A stretch of DNA of 64,000 nucleotides from positions 1-64,000 of the forward strand of contig NZ_JACJQG010000025.1 of NCBI RefSeq assembly GCF_014696435.1, given 5' to 3'. Positions 36,850 to 45,124 of the stretch are shown piece after piece (within the stretch, counting starts at the first letter, position 1; each line of letters starts with the position of its first letter). The notes below the pieces were generated by a model. It had not been told where the DNA came from and searched no databases. It was given only the letters and a program-made list of their open reading frames with translations. This stretch comes from Calothrix anomala FACHB-343. GTDB taxonomy: Bacteria; Cyanobacteriota; Cyanobacteriia; Cyanobacteriales; Nostocaceae. The position numbers and the translations under genes were made by a program.

Positions 36850-36987
36850 TCACTTGTCGTACTTCTCTCTATATTTTTGAATAGCAGATTTAAGTTTTCC
36901 TTTCAGTACTGGCGGATTTTGCATTACTGACATAAACAAATCTCTGTCACGATCGCTTAACACTAAACCTTTAGATTCTTTTAACAT
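36850..36987 (-). CDS. Short DUF1778/TacA-like antitoxin tail protein
   Basis: A 45-residue frame, MLKESKGLVLSDRDRDLFMS then VMQNPPVLKGKLKSAIQKY. The LS.RD.D.F......PP....KLK.A..KY pattern is the C-terminal, toxin-binding part of DUF1778 (TacA) antitoxins. The N-terminal RHH DNA-binding half is missing, and an in-frame stop codon lies 21 bp upstream, so it is a truncated remnant or a minimal antitoxin. No GNAT toxin gene follows. ACTGTGTATACAGT, a near-palindrome, lies upstream at about 37024-37038. Confidence 0.55.
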   Translation of the reverse strand: MLKESKGLVLSDRDRDLFMSVMQNPPVLKGKLKSAIQKYREKYDK

Positions 36988-37187
36988 AGTTAATTTATAG
37001 ATTCAGCGTATTTATCTTAGTTAACACTGTATACACAGTATTTATTTTGAGCATCACATCGTGTTTTTATCTTCTCTAATGAAAAATTAAATTGTGATGG
37101 ATTAGATAACGATCGCACTTTTTACCCCACAATCCCTATCTAACTTCGATAAAATCACCAAGATAATGGGTCTGAAGCCTCGTCCTT

Positions 37188-37328
37188 CTAGGACGGCTTT
37201 TTATTGATCTTCAACTTCCGAACTAATTCTCTAAGCACGTCGGACTTTGTTCTTTTGGTTGCTTGGCAGTAATCCTCAAGGTGTGTCAACTCCTCTTGTG
37301 TTAACCGGAAAAACACGCTTTTATCCAT
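37188..37328 (-). CDS. Small RHH protein within the TnpB element
   Basis: A 46-residue protein starting MDKSVFFRLTQEELTHLEDY and continuing CQATKRTKSDVLRELVRKLK. The short strand (SVFFRLT) and two helices with TKSDVLREL match a CopG/Arc-type ribbon-helix-helix repressor. It is divergent from tnpB, the two starts being 51 bp apart. Its stop codon falls inside the left-end hairpin, so the gene belongs to the element. It could repress tnpB or the guide RNA; that is inference. The shared leader contains the near-palindrome ATATATCAAAATGATATAT, a likely operator. Confidence 0.75.
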   Translation of the reverse strand: MDKSVFFRLTQEELTHLEDYCQATKRTKSDVLRELVRKLKINKKPS

Positions 37329-37336
37329 TGTTTTAT

Positions 37337-37355
37337 ATATCAAAATGATATATAA
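37337..37355. promoter_or_regulatory. Palindrome between RHH and tnpB starts
   Basis: ATATATCAAAATGATATAT is an inverted repeat (ATATATCA/TGATATAT) between the divergent RHH and tnpB genes, placed to serve as an operator for the RHH protein. No binding evidence; inferred from symmetry and place. Confidence 0.4.
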
Positions 37356-37379
37356 TTATAACAGATTTCAACAAAAGCG

Positions 37380-38603
37380 ATGAAAGCCAGATATCAATTC
37401 CGCTTCTACCCAACAGACCAACAACAACAGCTTTTAGCCAAGTTGTTTGGCTGCGTGCGTGTAGCTTGGAATGACGCGCTGGCTATTTGCAAACAATCCG
37501 AAAAACTTCCCAAGAATAGCGAATTACAAAAGCTTGTAATTACGCAAGCCAAAAAGACTGATGAACGCTCATGGTTGTCTGATGTTTCAGTAACTCCATT
37601 ACAGCAGTCAGTAGCCGATCTAGGAGTTGCTTATAAAAACTTTTTTGATTCGCTCAAGGGTAAACGAAAAGGCACGGCAGTCGCTACAACGGGGGGAACC
37701 CCCGCAACGCGCTGCCTCAAAAAAGTAGGAACTCCGCGATTTAAGAGGAAGACAAGCAAGCAGTCTGCAAGATTCACTCTAAACAGTTTTTCAATCAAAG
37801 GAGATGAAATATATCTAGCCAAAATTGGCAATGTTAAGCCTCTAAAGTCAAGACAGTTGCCGTCTGCGCCAAGCAGTGTAACTGTTATCAAGGATTGTGC
37901 TAATCGCTATTTTCTCAGTTTTGTTGTAGAGATAGAGCCTATTCAATCTGTTAGCGCCAGCGGTAGCGAGGTACGAGCGTCAGCTAAAAACCAAAGCATT
38001 GGTATTGACTTGGGAATCAAAACTTTTGCGGTTATGAGCAATGGGGAGAAAGCAGTTAGCCCTAATTACTCAAACAAAGACCGCAAAGTTCGTAAACTAC
38101 AACGCAAGCTAGCGAGGCAACAGAAAGGTTCTAAGCGTCGTGAAATTACTCGCTTAAGAATTGCCAAGCAACACAACCAAATTGCAGATACCCGTAAAGA
38201 CTTCTTGCACAAACTCTCAACCAAAGTAGTTAGTGAAAACCAAGCTATTATTTTGGAAGATTTAAATGTGTCAGGGATGGTTAAAAACCGCAAGTTAGCA
38301 AGAGCGATTAGCTTGCAAGGTTGGCGGGAATTTCGGGTATTTTGTGAGGCTAAATCTGAAAAGCTTAATCGGGACTTCAGAGTAATTAGTAGATGGGAAC
38401 CCACTAGCCAAACTTGTTCTTGTTGTGGGTATAGGTGGGGCAAGATTGATTTATCTGTTCGCTCAGTACTGTGCTTAAACTGCAACACTGAACACGACAG
38501 AGACGAAAATGCGGCAAAAAATATAAACAAAGTCGGGATAGGGCATTGCCACGACTCTAAACGGACACGGATCGACCATAAGACTACTTCGGTAGCAAGT
38601 TGA
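37380..38603 (+). CDS. tnpB: TnpB RNA-guided nuclease of an IS200/IS605 element
   Basis: A 407-residue TnpB. The RuvC-like site is complete: Asp in IGIDLGIKTF (about 210), Glu in IILEDLNVSG (about 293) and Asp in HDRDENAAKNI (about 375). The zinc ribbon has CSCC and CLNC at about 346-368. TnpB proteins cut DNA guided by an omega RNA from the element's 3' end; here that would run from about 38500 into the right-end hairpin. Two segments, residues about 99-114 (TAVATTGGTPATRCLK) and about 191-201 (VSASGSEVRAS), look like palindromic repeat DNA inserted in frame, the second just ahead of the RuvC Asp. Confidence 0.92.
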   Translation: MKARYQFRFYPTDQQQQLLAKLFGCVRVAWNDALAICKQSEKLPKNSELQKLVITQAKKTDERSWLSDVSVTPLQQSVADLGVAYKNFFDSLKGKRKGTAVATTGGTPATRCLKKVGTPRFKRKTSKQSARFTLNSFSIKGDEIYLAKIGNVKPLKSRQLPSAPSSVTVIKDCANRYFLSFVVEIEPIQSVSASGSEVRASAKNQSIGIDLGIKTFAVMSNGEKAVSPNYSNKDRKVRKLQRKLARQQKGSKRREITRLRIAKQHNQIADTRKDFLHKLSTKVVSENQAIILEDLNVSGMVKNRKLARAISLQGWREFRVFCEAKSEKLNRDFRVISRWEPTSQTCSCCGYRWGKIDLSVRSVLCLNCNTEHDRDENAAKNINKVGIGHCHDSKRTRIDHKTTSVAS

Positions 38604-38650
38604 AATGATGTGTCAAGAATCCCCACGCCTTTAGGCTGGGGAGTATGTCA
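38500..38650 (+). ncRNA. Candidate omega RNA of the TnpB element
   Basis: Placed by analogy: TnpB guide RNAs come from the 3' end of tnpB and the right end. The right-end hairpin CCCCACGCCTTTAGGCTGGGG sits at 38616-38636, and the guide would be the sequence just after the element (about 38650 on). Inferred from family knowledge, not from a covariance match. Confidence 0.4.
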
Positions 38651-38681
38651 ATATGGTGCTACTTAAACCTTTCCTAGCCTG

Positions 38682-41393
38682 ATGAAAAGCGATCGCCCTC
38701 TCACTCCTCAACCCAACTCACTCACCCTTCAACGTCCGGAACTACTCGCACCAGCAGGTAACTGGGAATGCGCCAAAGCTGCTGTGGAAAATGGAGCAGA
38801 TGCAATTTACTTTGGCTTGGATCGGTTCAACGCCAGAATGCGGGCGGAAAATTTTACTGAGGCGGATTTACCTCAATTAATGGCTTTTCTTCACCTGCGG
38901 GGTGTGAAGGGATATGTCACAGTTAATACACTAATTTTTCCCCAGGAACTACCAGAAATAGAGCAATATTTACGTTCAATTATTGCTGCTGGTGTGGATG
39001 CAGTCATTGTGCAAGATGTCGGTTTATGTCGTCTGATTCGTCACCTATCCCCTGATTTTCCTATCCATGCTTCTACGCAGATGACTATCACTAGCGCGGC
39101 TGGGGTGGATTTTGCTAAATCTCTCGGCTGTCATTTGGTGGTGTTAGCACGTGAATGTTCTCTCAAGGAAATCAACAAAATTCAGCAGCAAATCCAGCAA
39201 AATGACGCTTCATTGCCTTTAGAAGTCTTTGTTCACGGTGCTTTGTGCGTCGCTTATTCCGGTCAATGCTTGACGAGTGAAGCGTTAGGTGGACGTTCTG
39301 CGAATCGGGGGGAATGTGCCCAAGCTTGCAGAATGCCCTACGAGTTAATCGCTGATGGAGAAAGTGTTAATTTAGGCGATCGCAAATATCTTCTTAGTCC
39401 CCAAGACTTAGCCGGGTTAGATGTTCTCCCTAAGTTGGTGAAGTCGGGGGTAACTTCTCTCAAAATTGAAGGTCGGCTGAAAACACCAGAGTATGTTGCT
39501 AATGTTACTCGCGTTTATCGGGAAGCTTTGGATCGGGTGATGGGGGAAGGGGGACAAGGAGGACAAGGGGGACAAGGGGGACAAGGGGGACAAGGGGGAC
39601 AAGGAGGACAGGAGAATAAGCGGGAACGGTATAACTTGGAAATGGCGTTTTCTCGTGGGATTTATACAGGGTGGTTTGGGGGAATTAACAATCAAGAATT
39701 GGTACATGGGCGCTTTGGGAAGAAGCGCGGGGTTTACTTGGGGGAAGTGATTCGCATTAGTAACGAACAGGTAGCTATTAAATTAGAAGCGCCTGTGAAA
39801 CCAGGGGATGGAATAGTCTTTGATTGCGGTCATCCAGAGGCGAAGGAAGAAGGCGGGCGCGTTTACGCAGTTACCCAGAAAGGAAGGGAGACATTGCTGA
39901 CATTTGGTCGCAGTGACTTAAATTTCCGGCGGGTGCATGTAGGCGATCGTGTTTGGAAAACTAGCGATCCAGAACTGGATAAGCAACTACGCCAAAGTTT
40001 TGCGGGCGAAAATCCCCAATTTCAGCGTCCCATTGATTTAGAGATTTATGGCGAACTTGATGGATTATTAACTGCGATCGCCCGCGATAAACAAGGTCAT
40101 GTAGTCCAGGTAGACTCTACAATATCCCTGGTAGAAGCACATACCAAACCCTTAACTACAGAACGTTTACAAGAACAATTTGGTCGTTTGGGTAATACTC
40201 CCTTCTGTTTAGGAAACCTCACCAATCACCTCAATGGTGCAGTAATGATACCTGTGAGTGAGTTAAACAGAATGCGGCGCGATATCGTCTCTCAATTATC
40301 AGAGTTACGCAGTCAACCCCAACGTTGGGAATTACGTTCTGATGTTTCTTTCAAAGATTTACTCCCCCCATCCCCCCATCATTCCCCATCTTCCTTCCCC
40401 TCACTCATCGTTTTAGTCCGCAACCTCAAGCAACTCCAAGCCGCACTTAAAGCTGGAATCACTACGCTGTACTGTGAATTTGAAGACCCCCGTTTTTATC
40501 GGGAAGCAGTGCAGATGGTGCGACAAGGAAGCAGTCAACAGTCAACAGTCAACAGTCAACAGTCAACAGTCAACCGTCAACAGTCAACCGTCAACCGTCA
40601 ACAGTCAACCGTCAACAGTCAACCGTCAACCGTCAACAGTCAACAGTCAACAGTCAACCGTCAACAGTCAACCGTCCCCTCTATTTGGGTTGCACCTCCG
40701 CGAATTACTAAGCCTGGGGAAAATTGGATTTTGCAACAGGTGCGTGATTGTAATGCAGATGGGTATTTGGTGCGGAATTACGATCAGCTACAATTTTTTG
40801 CGGCAGAACGCTGTATTGGTGATTTTTCTCTGAATGTGGCTAACGCTTTAACCGCAGACTACTTTCAGGGGCGTTATGGTTTGGAAAGGTTAACCGCATC
40901 CTACGACTTAAATATTAGTCAACTCGAAGATTTGCTGACTAGTTGTCCGCCCCAGTGCTTGGAAGTGACAATCCACCAACACATGCCGATGTTCCATATG
41001 GAGCATTGTGTATTTTGTGCTTTTCTTTCTAACGGGACAGATTACACTAACTGTGGCAGACCCTGTGAAAAACAGGAAGTGAAATTGCGCGATCGCGTTG
41101 GTAGCGAACATGTTCTTAAAGCAGATGTCGGTTGCCGCAATACTGTATTTAACGGCACAGCCCAAACTGGAGCAGAATACGTACAGCGCCTTATAAGCTT
41201 AGGTGTACGTCAATTTCGCATCGAGTTTGTCAATGAAACACCAGAGCAGGTGAGTAAAACCATACATTGCTACCAACAACTACTGCAAGGTGAAATTACA
41301 GGTTCTCAACTCTGGCGAGAATTAAAGTTGCAAAATCAGCTAGGTGTAACTCGCGGGCCGATGGGAGTGTCTGGGCTAGGGACTAGGGGCTAG
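38682..41393 (+). CDS. Peptidase U32 family protein (TrhP/RlhA-like) with repeat inserts
   Basis: A 903-residue protein. The U32 core has LLAPAGNWECAKAAVENGAD, IYFGLDRFNARMR, HGALCVAYSGQCL, GECAQACR and SLKIEGRLKTPEYV. A second Cys cluster (HCVFCAFLSNG, CGRPCEKQ) suits the RNA-hydroxylation members. Three low-complexity inserts interrupt it: a GGQ repeat at residues about 288-310 (from GGACAAGGG units), a PPSPHHSPSSFP stretch near 564-577, and a 7-residue repeat (QQSTVNS and variants) at about 617-667. All are kept in frame. The family is secure, but the specific substrate (tRNA or 23S rRNA) is not. Confidence 0.9.
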   Translation: MKSDRPLTPQPNSLTLQRPELLAPAGNWECAKAAVENGADAIYFGLDRFNARMRAENFTEADLPQLMAFLHLRGVKGYVTVNTLIFPQELPEIEQYLRSIIAAGVDAVIVQDVGLCRLIRHLSPDFPIHASTQMTITSAAGVDFAKSLGCHLVVLARECSLKEINKIQQQIQQNDASLPLEVFVHGALCVAYSGQCLTSEALGGRSANRGECAQACRMPYELIADGESVNLGDRKYLLSPQDLAGLDVLPKLVKSGVTSLKIEGRLKTPEYVANVTRVYREALDRVMGEGGQGGQGGQGGQGGQGGQGGQENKRERYNLEMAFSRGIYTGWFGGINNQELVHGRFGKKRGVYLGEVIRISNEQVAIKLEAPVKPGDGIVFDCGHPEAKEEGGRVYAVTQKGRETLLTFGRSDLNFRRVHVGDRVWKTSDPELDKQLRQSFAGENPQFQRPIDLEIYGELDGLLTAIARDKQGHVVQVDSTISLVEAHTKPLTTERLQEQFGRLGNTPFCLGNLTNHLNGAVMIPVSELNRMRRDIVSQLSELRSQPQRWELRSDVSFKDLLPPSPHHSPSSFPSLIVLVRNLKQLQAALKAGITTLYCEFEDPRFYREAVQMVRQGSSQQSTVNSQQSTVNRQQSTVNRQQSTVNSQPSTVNSQQSTVNRQQSTVPSIWVAPPRITKPGENWILQQVRDCNADGYLVRNYDQLQFFAAERCIGDFSLNVANALTADYFQGRYGLERLTASYDLNISQLEDLLTSCPPQCLEVTIHQHMPMFHMEHCVFCAFLSNGTDYTNCGRPCEKQEVKLRDRVGSEHVLKADVGCRNTVFNGTAQTGAEYVQRLISLGVRQFRIEFVNETPEQVSKTIHCYQQLLQGEITGSQLWRELKLQNQLGVTRGPMGVSGLGTRG
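39541..39612. repeat. GGACAAGGG tandem repeat inside the U32 gene
   Basis: Seven to eight 9-bp GGACAAGGG/GGACAAGGA units, coding for GGQ triplets and so frame-neutral. The complementary CCCTTGTCC form occurs between genes at about 62660-62725. Confidence 0.85.
40530..40677. repeat. GTCAACA/GTCAACC heptamer array inside the U32 gene
   Basis: About 21 consecutive 7-bp units. Three units make 21 bp, giving the 7-residue coding period, so only multiples of three units keep the frame. It is the same heptamer as the intergenic arrays at 7289, 11670, 27235 and 42003. Confidence 0.9.
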
Positions 41394-41569
41394 AGATTTT
41401 CTCGTGAATGGCTGATTTGCAATCAGAATTTGACAGATTGTCATTGGTCATTTGTCATTGGTCATTTGTCAAATATCTTTACCGCATACCAATTTTAAAA
41501 AAGAATGCGACAGATTGTAGGGGCATGGCACTGCCATGCCCTCTAGAATATATTGATGTGCCGCTAATT

Positions 41570-41911
41570 AATGAGTATCAAAGACTCATTCACGAGTATC
41601 AAAGACTGATTAATGAGTATCAAAGACTCATTCACGAGTATCAAAGACTGATTAATGAGTATCAAAGACTCATTCACGAGTATCAAAGACTGATTAATGA
41701 GTATTAAAGACTCATTCACGAGTATTAAAGACTGATTAATGAGTATCAAAGACTCATTCACGAGTATTAAAGACTGATTAATGAGTATCAAAGACTCATT
41801 CACGAGTATTAAAGACTGATTAATGAGTATCAAAGACTCATTCACGAGTATTAAAGACTGATTAATGAGTATCAAAGACTCATTCACGAGTATTAAAGAC
41901 TGATTAATGAG
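41570..41911. repeat. 42-bp (2 x 21) tandem array
   Basis: About eight copies of a 42-bp unit made of two related 21-mers, one with AGACTCATTCACGAGTAT and one with AGACTGATTAATGAGTAT. Later units change CAAAG to TAAAG. Both strands stay open over long stretches, but no unit carries a ribosome-binding site and the forward frame ends part-way. Confidence 0.88.
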
Positions 41912-42021
41912 ACTAAAAACTGCATAACTGCATAACCAATAGAGATATAGTAACTTGACATCAAGCTAATATAAAATCTTGACAATAAAAGCCTTTCAAC
42001 TATGTCAACAGTCAACAGTCA

Positions 42022-42084
42022 GTAGGGGCGGGTTTATAGAGAATTATCGTTGATCGGTGAGGATATTTGTGAACCCGCCCGTAC
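42022..42084. repeat. 63-bp GTAGGGGCGGGTT foldback, copy 1
   Basis: Ends GTAGGGGCGGGTT and AACCCGCCCGTAC form a near-perfect inverted repeat. A second copy of equal length lies at 53398-53460. It overlaps the upstream non-coding extension of the methyltransferase frame. Confidence 0.7.
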
Positions 42085-42128
42085 AGTTGTCAACAGTCAA
42101 CACTCAACAGTCATCAATCAACAGCTAT

Positions 42129-42890
42129 ATGTCTAATAATTGGAATACTACTCTTTATCAAGACAAACACGCCTTCGTATGGCAATATGGTGAGGACTTA
42201 TTGCAGTTACTCAACCCCCAACCTAGAGAGTTAATTTTAGATCTTGGTTGTGGAACGGGACAACTCACAGAAAAAATTGCTCAAGCTGGCGCTGAGGTAA
42301 TGGGAATTGATAACGCCGCAACGATGATTGAAAAGGCGAGACAAAACTATCCCCATATCCAGTTTAATGTTGCGGATGCGACGAACTTTCAAGTAGCACA
42401 GCTATGTGATGCGGTATTTTCTAATGCTGTTTTACATTGGGTGAAACCACCAGAAAAAGCGATCGCATCTATATACCAAGCACTTAAACCTGGCGGCAGA
42501 TTTGTGGCTGAATTTGGCGGTAAGGGAAATGTCAAAGCCATCGCCACAGCTTTAGAAAATGCGATCGCTTCTTTGGGAATTCCTGAGCCAAAAACACGCA
42601 ATCCTTGGTACTATCCCAGTATTGGCGAATATGCTACCCTCCTAGAACAGCAAGGATTTGATGTCATATATGCCAATTTACGCGATCGCCCCACTCCCCT
42701 AGCAGACAAAGCAGCAGGTTTAGCCAACTGGATTGATATGTTTGCTGGTACATTTTTTATTGGCTTATCTGCTGAACAAAAATCACAAGTAATTCGTCAA
42801 GTCGAACAACAATTAAAGCCAACTCGCTATCAAGATGAAACTTGGATAGCAGACTATCGGCGTATTCGCATCCTTGCAATCAAACTTTAG
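42129..42890 (+). CDS. Class I SAM-dependent methyltransferase
   Basis: A 253-residue methyltransferase. SAM motif I is LDLGCGTGQLTEKI; later motifs are VMGIDNAATMI (acidic residue), FNVADATNF and ALKPGGRFVAEFGG. It resembles trans-aconitate 2-methyltransferase-like and small-molecule methyltransferases. The ATG at 42129 (SNNWNTTLYQ) is chosen because the 24 codons before it are made of foldback and GTCAACA repeat DNA. Confidence 0.85.
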   Translation: MSNNWNTTLYQDKHAFVWQYGEDLLQLLNPQPRELILDLGCGTGQLTEKIAQAGAEVMGIDNAATMIEKARQNYPHIQFNVADATNFQVAQLCDAVFSNAVLHWVKPPEKAIASIYQALKPGGRFVAEFGGKGNVKAIATALENAIASLGIPEPKTRNPWYYPSIGEYATLLEQQGFDVIYANLRDRPTPLADKAAGLANWIDMFAGTFFIGLSAEQKSQVIRQVEQQLKPTRYQDETWIADYRRIRILAIKL

Positions 42891-43077
42891 AGAACAATCC
42901 CCAATTATGTCATAATTAGAACATATTTACCTATTTCTTATTTCTCATACCACTTTAAATAGTGTTTGCGGCACATCTCTATATTCTAGAGGGCATGGCA
43001 TTGCCATGCCCCTACCATCTGCCGCATTCTTTCTGTTGTCTTTGCGTAAGTCCGTAATTATTCAAAATTATAAGATT

Positions 43078-43614
43078 ATGTTTACTCAACAAAATTCTGG
43101 TCGCAAAACATCGTTACCACTATTACTATCTATCAGTCTTTGCATCACGACTTTTCTACCCATCCCTCCCACACTAGGAGAAAATAAAGATTCCCTCAAG
43201 GCTTCTACTGCACCTTTAGAACTCAGTTTATTAGCCAAACCAAATAACTCTGTAATGACATCTGCTACTATTAGCCAGAGATATTTGACTATTCCTAGTT
43301 TATGGCGTGCCCAAAAAAGTGCTGAAAATAAATTATTAGCAGATTGGATAGCATACCCAGCTTCCGCAACGGAACCAGCAAGAGTAGATATAATAGTGAA
43401 TCAGCAAATTTGGAGTTTATTAGATTATCTAGAACGCTACGACTTTATTAATCGTTTGGGTACATCTGTGAGAAAAGATAAGTATAACGTGCGCGTATTT
43501 AATTATCAGGAAGAATTTTTAGGCAGCTATACTTGTGATTTTAATGTCGAGTCGGGTTTATGTAAGATAGATATCCCGAATCAAAATAAATTTGGTTGGC
43601 AACGTTCCTCTTAA
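43078..43614 (+). CDS. Hypothetical exported protein
   Basis: A 178-residue protein I do not recognise. It has a signal-like N-terminus (LPLLLSISLCITTFLPIPPT). The mature part is soluble in character, with ISQRYLTIPSLWRAQ, WSLLDYLERYDFINRLG and a C-terminal VFNYQEEFLGSYTCDF. Two Cys near the end could pair. ATG at 43078 is preferred: the upstream extension (to 43006) runs into the interspersed GGCATTGCCATGCCCC repeat. Confidence 0.7.
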   Translation: MFTQQNSGRKTSLPLLLSISLCITTFLPIPPTLGENKDSLKASTAPLELSLLAKPNNSVMTSATISQRYLTIPSLWRAQKSAENKLLADWIAYPASATEPARVDIIVNQQIWSLLDYLERYDFINRLGTSVRKDKYNVRVFNYQEEFLGSYTCDFNVESGLCKIDIPNQNKFGWQRSS

Positions 43615-43647
43615 AATTATCTGGATTTTTAAATCTGTAATCAATGA

Positions 43648-43699
43648 TGTAGGGGCATTGGCACTGCCATGCCCCGAAGCGCGTACCTGAAATATGCTC
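43648..43699. repeat. TACAGC...GCTGTA element, partial copy 3
   Basis: Matches the 3' half of 14526-14630 (GGGGCATTGGCACTGCC, CCGAAGCGCGTACCTGAAAT) with the CATTTAC-type segment deleted. Confidence 0.6.
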
Positions 43700-43844
43700 T
43701 AAATCTAGAGTAGAGTATTGAATTTCTGAAACCATGTTTTAAAAAATTAAAACATGAGAGAAAAAGCCAAGACAACTTTTTTGCATTCTCCTTTCTTCTC
43801 CCCCTGCCCCCTGCTCCCTGCCCCTCTGCCTTTCTTTCACCCCC

Positions 43845-44963
43845 TCACGACTTCCCCGTCGGATCGGCTGCGCGAACTAATTCGGGCGCTTCTATGTTTG
43901 GTAGTTGAATAACTTGCTTGGCTGATGGCCTATCGCGACGCTGAAACTCTCCCAATTTTACAGGCTGTCTTGTTTGCGCCGATTGGTAAATAGCACGAAT
44001 AATCCGCACATCTGCCAAACCTTCTTCGCCAGATGGCTCTGGCTCTTGATTGTTCAATATACAGTCAGAAAAATAGATAATTTCTGCCGCAAACTGATTC
44101 CCTGCTGGATAAGATTTTTCTTCAATTTCATCATTAACAGTAATTTTGTGCTTCAGTTCTCCCATATAAGAATATGGTGAATCCATCTGCAAATTACCCT
44201 TGGTACCCAGAAGTTGTAAGCTGGAAGCTGATGCCGCCCCAAAACTAGAAGTAAAGTTTGCTACTCTCTCACCCGGAAAACGCAAAATTGCACTTGTCAT
44301 TTCATCAGAGTCATCAAAACGCTGATCGTCTTGGCTAGCACTGATGGCAAACACTTCATAGGGTTCATCTCTAAATAAATAACGAGCAGCATTTATACAA
44401 TAAATGCCCATATCGTAAACAGTACCGCCACCATTAGATATCGCTTCCAGGCGGACATTACCTTCGGCAACGTTTTGTGAAAATACTGAGTTGAAGATAC
44501 GGAGGTCGCCAATTTTACCAGATTGAGCAATTTCTACTGCTTGCATATTTGCTTGGTCAAAATGCAAGCGATAAGCAATCATCAGCTTAACGCCATTATT
44601 TTGAGCTGCACGAATCATCTGTTCGCACTCTTGTTCTGTCACTGCCATTGGCTTTTCGCACAGTACATGAACCCCAGCATTTGCAGCCCTCACAGTGTAA
44701 TCGCAGTGTAAATGGTTGGGGAGTGCAATATAAACTACATCAATTTCGCCACTTCTCAAGCAATTGTCATAGTCTTCATAAGCATAAGCCTTGGCTTGAT
44801 ACTGCTGGCTTAATTCTTCTCGCTTGAGTTCATCGTCAGAAAATAAGGCAACTAGTTGAGAATTGTCAGTTTCGGCAAAAGCTGGCAGTACAGTTTCCTG
44901 GGCAATCCAACCTAGTCCCACGACGGCATAACGAATTTTGCGCTTCCCGTTTGTAGCTGCCAT
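43845..44963 (-). CDS. Gfo/Idh/MocA family oxidoreductase
   Basis: A 372-residue NAD(P)-dependent dehydrogenase. The Rossmann motif is AVVGLGWIAQET, and the family signature VLCEKPMAVTEQEC includes the catalytic Lys. The substrate is likely a sugar or cyclitol derivative, but this is not deducible; similarity of form to glucose-fructose oxidoreductase is general. The gene stands alone, divergent from the cupin gene with a 161-bp gap. Confidence 0.9.
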   Translation of the reverse strand: MAATNGKRKIRYAVVGLGWIAQETVLPAFAETDNSQLVALFSDDELKREELSQQYQAKAYAYEDYDNCLRSGEIDVVYIALPNHLHCDYTVRAANAGVHVLCEKPMAVTEQECEQMIRAAQNNGVKLMIAYRLHFDQANMQAVEIAQSGKIGDLRIFNSVFSQNVAEGNVRLEAISNGGGTVYDMGIYCINAARYLFRDEPYEVFAISASQDDQRFDDSDEMTSAILRFPGERVANFTSSFGAASASSLQLLGTKGNLQMDSPYSYMGELKHKITVNDEIEEKSYPAGNQFAAEIIYFSDCILNNQEPEPSGEEGLADVRIIRAIYQSAQTRQPVKLGEFQRRDRPSAKQVIQLPNIEAPELVRAADPTGKS

Positions 44964-45124
44964 TTTTTTACCTCCGAATTAAGTATTTGTTTGCTCACAA
45001 ACTTGGCAATGCTGCTAATTTTCCAGGTTAAAAATTTACAGCTTTGGCTCCATCCTCCTACCGATTGATTCGGCTAGTTGAGGAAGTCTGTTATGCTTTG
45101 CGGTAGCTTGCACAGGGAATTGTG

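Larger units (their letters stand above)
37165..38650 (+). mobile_element. IS200/IS605-family TnpB element (no TnpA)
   Basis: Unit bounded on the left by the hairpin GCCTCGTCCTTCTAGGACGGC (37177-37197) and on the right by CCCCACGCCTTTAGGCTGGGG (38616-38636). It contains tnpB and a small divergent RHH gene but no Y1 transposase TnpA, so it must be moved in trans. The exact ends are uncertain by several bases. A right-end remnant of the same type lies at 16998-17230 in the opposite orientation. Confidence 0.75.
41394..42128. other. 735-bp gap with 21-bp array, palindromes and heptamers
   Basis: No supported gene; long open frames on both strands come from the 21-bp periodicity. Contents in order: TTGTCAT heptamers (41440-41470), the GGGGCATGGCACTGCCATGCCC palindrome (41519-41540), the tandem array (41570-41911), and a 63-bp GTAGGGGCGGGTT foldback (42022-42084) flanked by GTCAACA heptamers. 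Confidence 0.65.

Noticed and set aside
38066-38626. Antisense frame across tnpB
   Set aside because: Shadow of the strongly conserved tnpB sense frame.
41408-41887. Long open frames on both strands over the 42-bp array (EYQRLI and LILVNES repeats)
   Set aside because: They follow from a 21-bp repeat that keeps all frames free of stop codons; no ribosome-binding site or conserved sequence outside the array.
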